This document shows, piece by piece, positions 60,418 through 64,000 of a DNA stretch of 64,000 bases. The notes below the pieces were generated by a model, which worked only from the letters and a program-made list of their open reading frames with translations, had not been told where the DNA came from and did no database searches. The stretch covers positions 4,354,501 to 4,418,500 of the forward strand of contig CAMRHE010000157.1 in NCBI GenBank assembly GCA_947044405.1. Direction: 5' to 3'. The DNA is from Leptodactylus fallax. Its lineage: Eukaryota; Chordata; Amphibia; Anura; Leptodactylidae. The position numbers were made by a program, and so were the translations under genes. The stretch's first letter is position 1. Each line of letters begins with the position of its first letter.

Positions 60418-61165
60418 CAGTTGAAACCAGAAGTTTACATACACTATATAAAAAGACACATGCATGTTTTTCTCACTATCTGACATGAAATCAGAATAAA
60501 CCTTTAACGTTTTAGGTCAATTAGGATTACCAGCATTATTTATATTTGCCAAATGTCAGAATAATGAGAGGGAAGGCATTTTTATTACTTTCTGCAAAGT
60601 CAAAAGTTTACATACATTTCATTAGTACAAATACCATTTCCCTTAAACTGTATGACTTGGGTCAAACGTTTTGGATATCCTTCCACAAGCTTCTCACAAT
60701 AGTTGGTAGGAATTTGGGCCCATTCCTCCTGACAGAACTAGTGTAACTGAGCCATGTTTATAGGCCGCCTTGCTCGCACCTGCCTTTTCAGCTTTGCCCA
60801 TAAATTTTCAATAGGATTGAGATCAGGGCTTTGTGATGGACACTCCAAAACATTGACTTTGTTATCCTTAAGCCACTTTGTAACCAGTTTGGCAGTATGC
60901 TTCGGGTCATCATTTTCCATTTGGAAGACCCATTTGCATCCAAGTTTTAACTTCCTGGCTGATGTCTTGAGATGTTGCTTCAGTATTGCCACTTAATGTT
61001 CTTTCCTCATGATGCCATCTATTTTGTGAAGTGCACCAGTCCCTCCTGCAGCAAAACAACCCCACAACATGATGCTGCAACCCCCGTGTTTCACAGTTGG
61101 GATGGTGTTCTCAGACTTGCAAGCTTCTCCCTTTTTCCTCAAAACGTAACGATGGTCATTATGGC
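60418..61165 (-). mobile_element. Truncated Tc1-like transposon with C-terminal transposase half
   Basis: The end at 60418 starts CAGTTGAAACCAGAAGTTTA next to a TA, a classic Tc1/Sleeping Beauty-type terminal repeat. A second AAAGTTTACATACATTT copy at about 60603 forms the inner direct repeat. The minus frame reads [20 protein letters not shown], a stop before [11 protein letters not shown], then [17 protein letters not shown] (second catalytic Asp) and [20 protein letters not shown] (third acidic residue). The N-terminal half, the first catalytic Asp and the other terminal repeat are missing. The element breaks off at about 61165, where a short inverted copy of its own sequence begins. Confidence 0.85.
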
Positions 61166-61189
61166 CAAGCCTGAGAACACCATCCCAAC

Positions 61190-61270
61190 CAGTGTCGGAC
61201 TGGGATGTCTACGGCCCATCAGTGGAATTGTTTCTTGGGGCCCACCACCAGGACCCCTGCATATCAACTG
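61190..61270. repeat. Dispersed repeat (CAGTGTCGGACTGGGAT)
   Basis: CAGTGTCGGACTGGGATGTC then GGCCCATCAG and GGGGCCCACCACCAGGACC, a repeat start common in frog genomes (recalled). It abuts the broken Tc1 element. Confidence 0.5.
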
Positions 61271-61909
61271 TACCGAGACAGGGCAGCTAAAAATATTAAC
61301 ATGTCAGGAGTCATGCTGCTCATCCGCCATATGATGTGCACCACTGCACTACCTAAACCACCGCTACACCCTGTATGGCAAGTGAACAGCGTGGCTCCTA
61401 GAATTGTTACCATTACCTGTAGCCGTACTGTCCTGGAAAAGCTGATCTGCAGATGTCCTGCCTGTCGGACCCCTTCAGATGTAAAAAAAGCAGCATGATA
61501 ATTTTAGCTCAGTGGCGTAACTAGGAATGGCTGGGCCACAAGGCGAACATTTGACATGGGGCCTCCCTCCCGAACCACCACCCCCAACCCCCCGGACTGG
61601 TGAAACACTGGTGAAAGTGTAAAATAAAAAAGAAGGCATATACTCAACCCTAGCACTCTGTGATACTGGCATGGCCACTGTTACCTCTGGTACTGGCAGA
61701 ATCGTATGTGGTAAGCTCCCGTGACCACTGCATCCAGTCACTGGCTTCAGTGGTCATATATGCTGCGGCCAAGGTACTAATTGGCTGCAGCAGTGATGTA
61801 AGCCTCACCCTCTTAAGTAAGGCCGAGACTAGAAGAGGAGGGTATGCAGGCCACACAGCTGGAACAGAGCACAAGAGGTAAGTGAGTATGGTTATCCCCA
61901 AAAAAAACC

Positions 61910-64000
61910 TTTAAAACTAGGGCTACATGTACACTTTTTAACCCTCAATAGAAAATAGCAATACAGTGTGTAGCTTGAAAATCACTTCAAAATCACTACA
62001 GTCAAGTGAATAACTTATACTGACTACATGCTGGGATTTCTGAGTGATTTTAAAGTATAGTAGATGCTTTCTTCCTCTGTAGAATAATCTGAAAATCATT
62101 TGGAAATCTCTTGAACATTGATTCTTAAAGGGAGTCTATTACTATCTTAGCTAAGGCTATATTCATGTAGCCTTTAGAAAGGCTATTGTAGGCATACCTT
62201 TTATTTCCTGACTCTTGCCAGCGTTTTTCAAAAAAAGCCTTTTTCTTGTTATGTAAATTAGCTTCCACGGAGCACACCCACGTCATTACCCTCTCCCTGC
62301 ATTGCCGCCCCTCTCTTCCTTCTTGTTGATGCCTTCTCCTCCTCTTCTTCGCTTCTTCCTCCTGTCAGCTCGCACGAAATCTCGTGCATATAGCTAACAC
62401 TCAGCGTTGTAATAGTACAGAGATATAGCAGCCACAGTTGTTAGGGTGTGGGGCATGCCTTCCTTCCTTTACTCTCACTTTCTCTTAATCACTGAGGGTC
62501 CCAGTAGTCAGACCCCCAACGATGTGACACTTATCCCCTATTCTGTGGATAGGAGATAAGTGTCTGTAATGGTAGAACCCCTTTAATGCTCTCAAACTAG
62601 GCTGTGTCCTTAAAGGGTTAACAGAAATACAAACTTAATTTCTTTCTTTGACAGATTTTATAATGTTGCCCCCTTACAATTCCATTTTCGGACTCCTAGC
62701 GTCACAGAGTAATATTCAAAAGAACAAGACTAGTGCTGTACCCCAAAGAGGATAACTGGATTAAAAAATATGTATACAGACCAACAGGAAACGCCACCCC
62801 TACAAGCGTTTTGTACACTGCTTCATATGGAGTTAATCTTTTGTATGTCAGAGTTGTTCTATGAAGTGTTTTAATATTGCACTACTTAATAAAGATGAGA
62901 TATAATACTATTGTTTTCATGTCAGATTTCCAGTAGGCACCTTTTGCTAATTTAACAGGCTATAGACTTTGCACCTGCAAAATCTGCGGCATATCCATCC
63001 TCTACCTCCCTGTCCTTCCCATAGGTTACCATCAGCATCTGATATTGCACTACAATCTACAATGACCATTGAGCCAAACCCTTGAAGTGACCTGCTTTGT
63101 TAAACGTGTAAAAACATAATTTGGATTAAAAATAAGGCACATTTTAATGTTAATTTTTTGCATATAGTTATGGATATGACAAATGGATGTAAGCTACTGA
63201 AGCCTCAGTCCAAGGTCAGGTCAATTGAGTTCCATTGTAAGCTTTTTCCAAGCATGCTCACATTTCCCAAAATCATCTAGGGTCACTTGGGTGCCTCTGA
63301 AAGTTTGGAAGTGTGACCACTTCACACCTCTACCTCATGTTGACACAAGTGCCTGGCCTCATGAACCTGTCCTCCCACAAACCAGAAGTGTTAACTTGGG
63401 AACTACTAAATTAAGCAGAACATCATTCATTCCTAATTGCTTTTCCAGATTCTAGCTAGAATTACCAAATATGTATATCCAGTTCATATTAGACATCCTG
63501 ATATTTTTGGTATGAAAAATCTAAATGTATTGTTATTGTACTGTAGATATATCTCTTTAATAACTTCATTAATTACTATGATAATTCTCAATATCTCCTG
63601 GGTGCTCAGATTTGGACTTTATGCGTCTTACAACAGTCTTGTCATGTTTAAGTTAGGAAAACTGTATAATGCTTAATTTGTCATAGAAGTTCCCATATGA
63701 CACTAAGTCCAACTTACCATCCAGATAACCTAATACTGTATATTACATAGGTAATGATTTGCTCCAGGTCCAGTAATGATCCTAGCAATTATAGGAGTGT
63801 CATTTGGGGCAATTTTGACCGATATACTCCTAAGAATTGATCATCCAATATTACAGTGGCTTCTTCATTAAACCAGAGCTATACACTATATTTTAGAGAA
63901 TTGTTATACAGTACATGCAATTGCCTTGCATAGAAGTGATGGTTTAACAATGATAATCCTTTGCTTGAGCAATACGTTTTTTATTTATGATTATAAGATA
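61910..64000. other. Right edge, no gene recognised
   Basis: 62130-62590 contains repeat-like AAAGGGAGTCTATTACTATC and GGATAGGAGATAAGTGTCTG segments. The rest is AT-rich and unstructured. Open frames of 60-80 codons lack any domain signature. Confidence 0.5.

Noticed and set aside
1..64000. tRNA, rRNA or microRNA genes
   Set aside because: I saw no cloverleaf with A/B boxes, no rRNA-like sequence and no hairpin with known microRNA features. The perfect hairpins at 58.05 and 43.92 kb lack the expected bulges.

Overview
The window is vertebrate nuclear DNA, most likely from a frog (Anura). It has short exons with GT-AG junctions far apart in AT-rich, repeat-filled introns. It also has many foldback MITEs of kinds common in amphibian genomes, Tc1 and LINE relics, several minisatellites, and no operon-like or bacterial organisation. 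The species assignment is inference.

Two real protein-coding genes are recognised, both on the minus strand. (1) ARNT2, the bHLH-PAS partner protein, occupies the left 39 kb. I can place a probable non-coding first exon (ends 39191), the start-codon exon (37614-37673) and coding exons at 29366-29477, 19084-19131, 11827-12040 and 10136-10349. Phases join exactly and encode residues 1-207: N-terminus, bHLH and start of PAS-A. The rest of the gene lies beyond coordinate 1. (2) A MESP-family bHLH gene lies at 51670-52835. Its exon 1 encodes 266 residues with the whole bHLH, a 305-bp intron follows, and a short second exon adds 20 residues. The gene is transcribed toward ARNT2, about 12 kb upstream of it.

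Between the genes (39.4-51.5 kb) lies a repeat-dense block. It holds two 681-bp inverted copies of one element, three minisatellites, several MITEs, an internally deleted Tc1 element and a decayed, intron-bearing AGC/PKC-like kinase pseudogene (46.4-47.1 kb, minus). To the right of MESP (53-64 kb) I find no gene, only repeats, a truncated Tc1 transposase (60.4-61.2 kb) and a perfect 23-bp-arm hairpin.

ARNT2 introns carry most of the remaining structure: a 1-kb, 47-bp-unit minisatellite with two alternating unit types, a 63-bp minisatellite open in several frames, a 1-kb foldback element with three G-run plus hairpin modules, and foldback elements bounded by TTAA (piggyBac-like), one nested inside another.

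No new multi-gene system is supported. The most useful leads are the MESP-ARNT2 adjacency, the cis-motifs near both promoters, the kinase relic and the rearranged repeats. Repeat families are named from recalled patterns and internal comparison only; no database search was possible.
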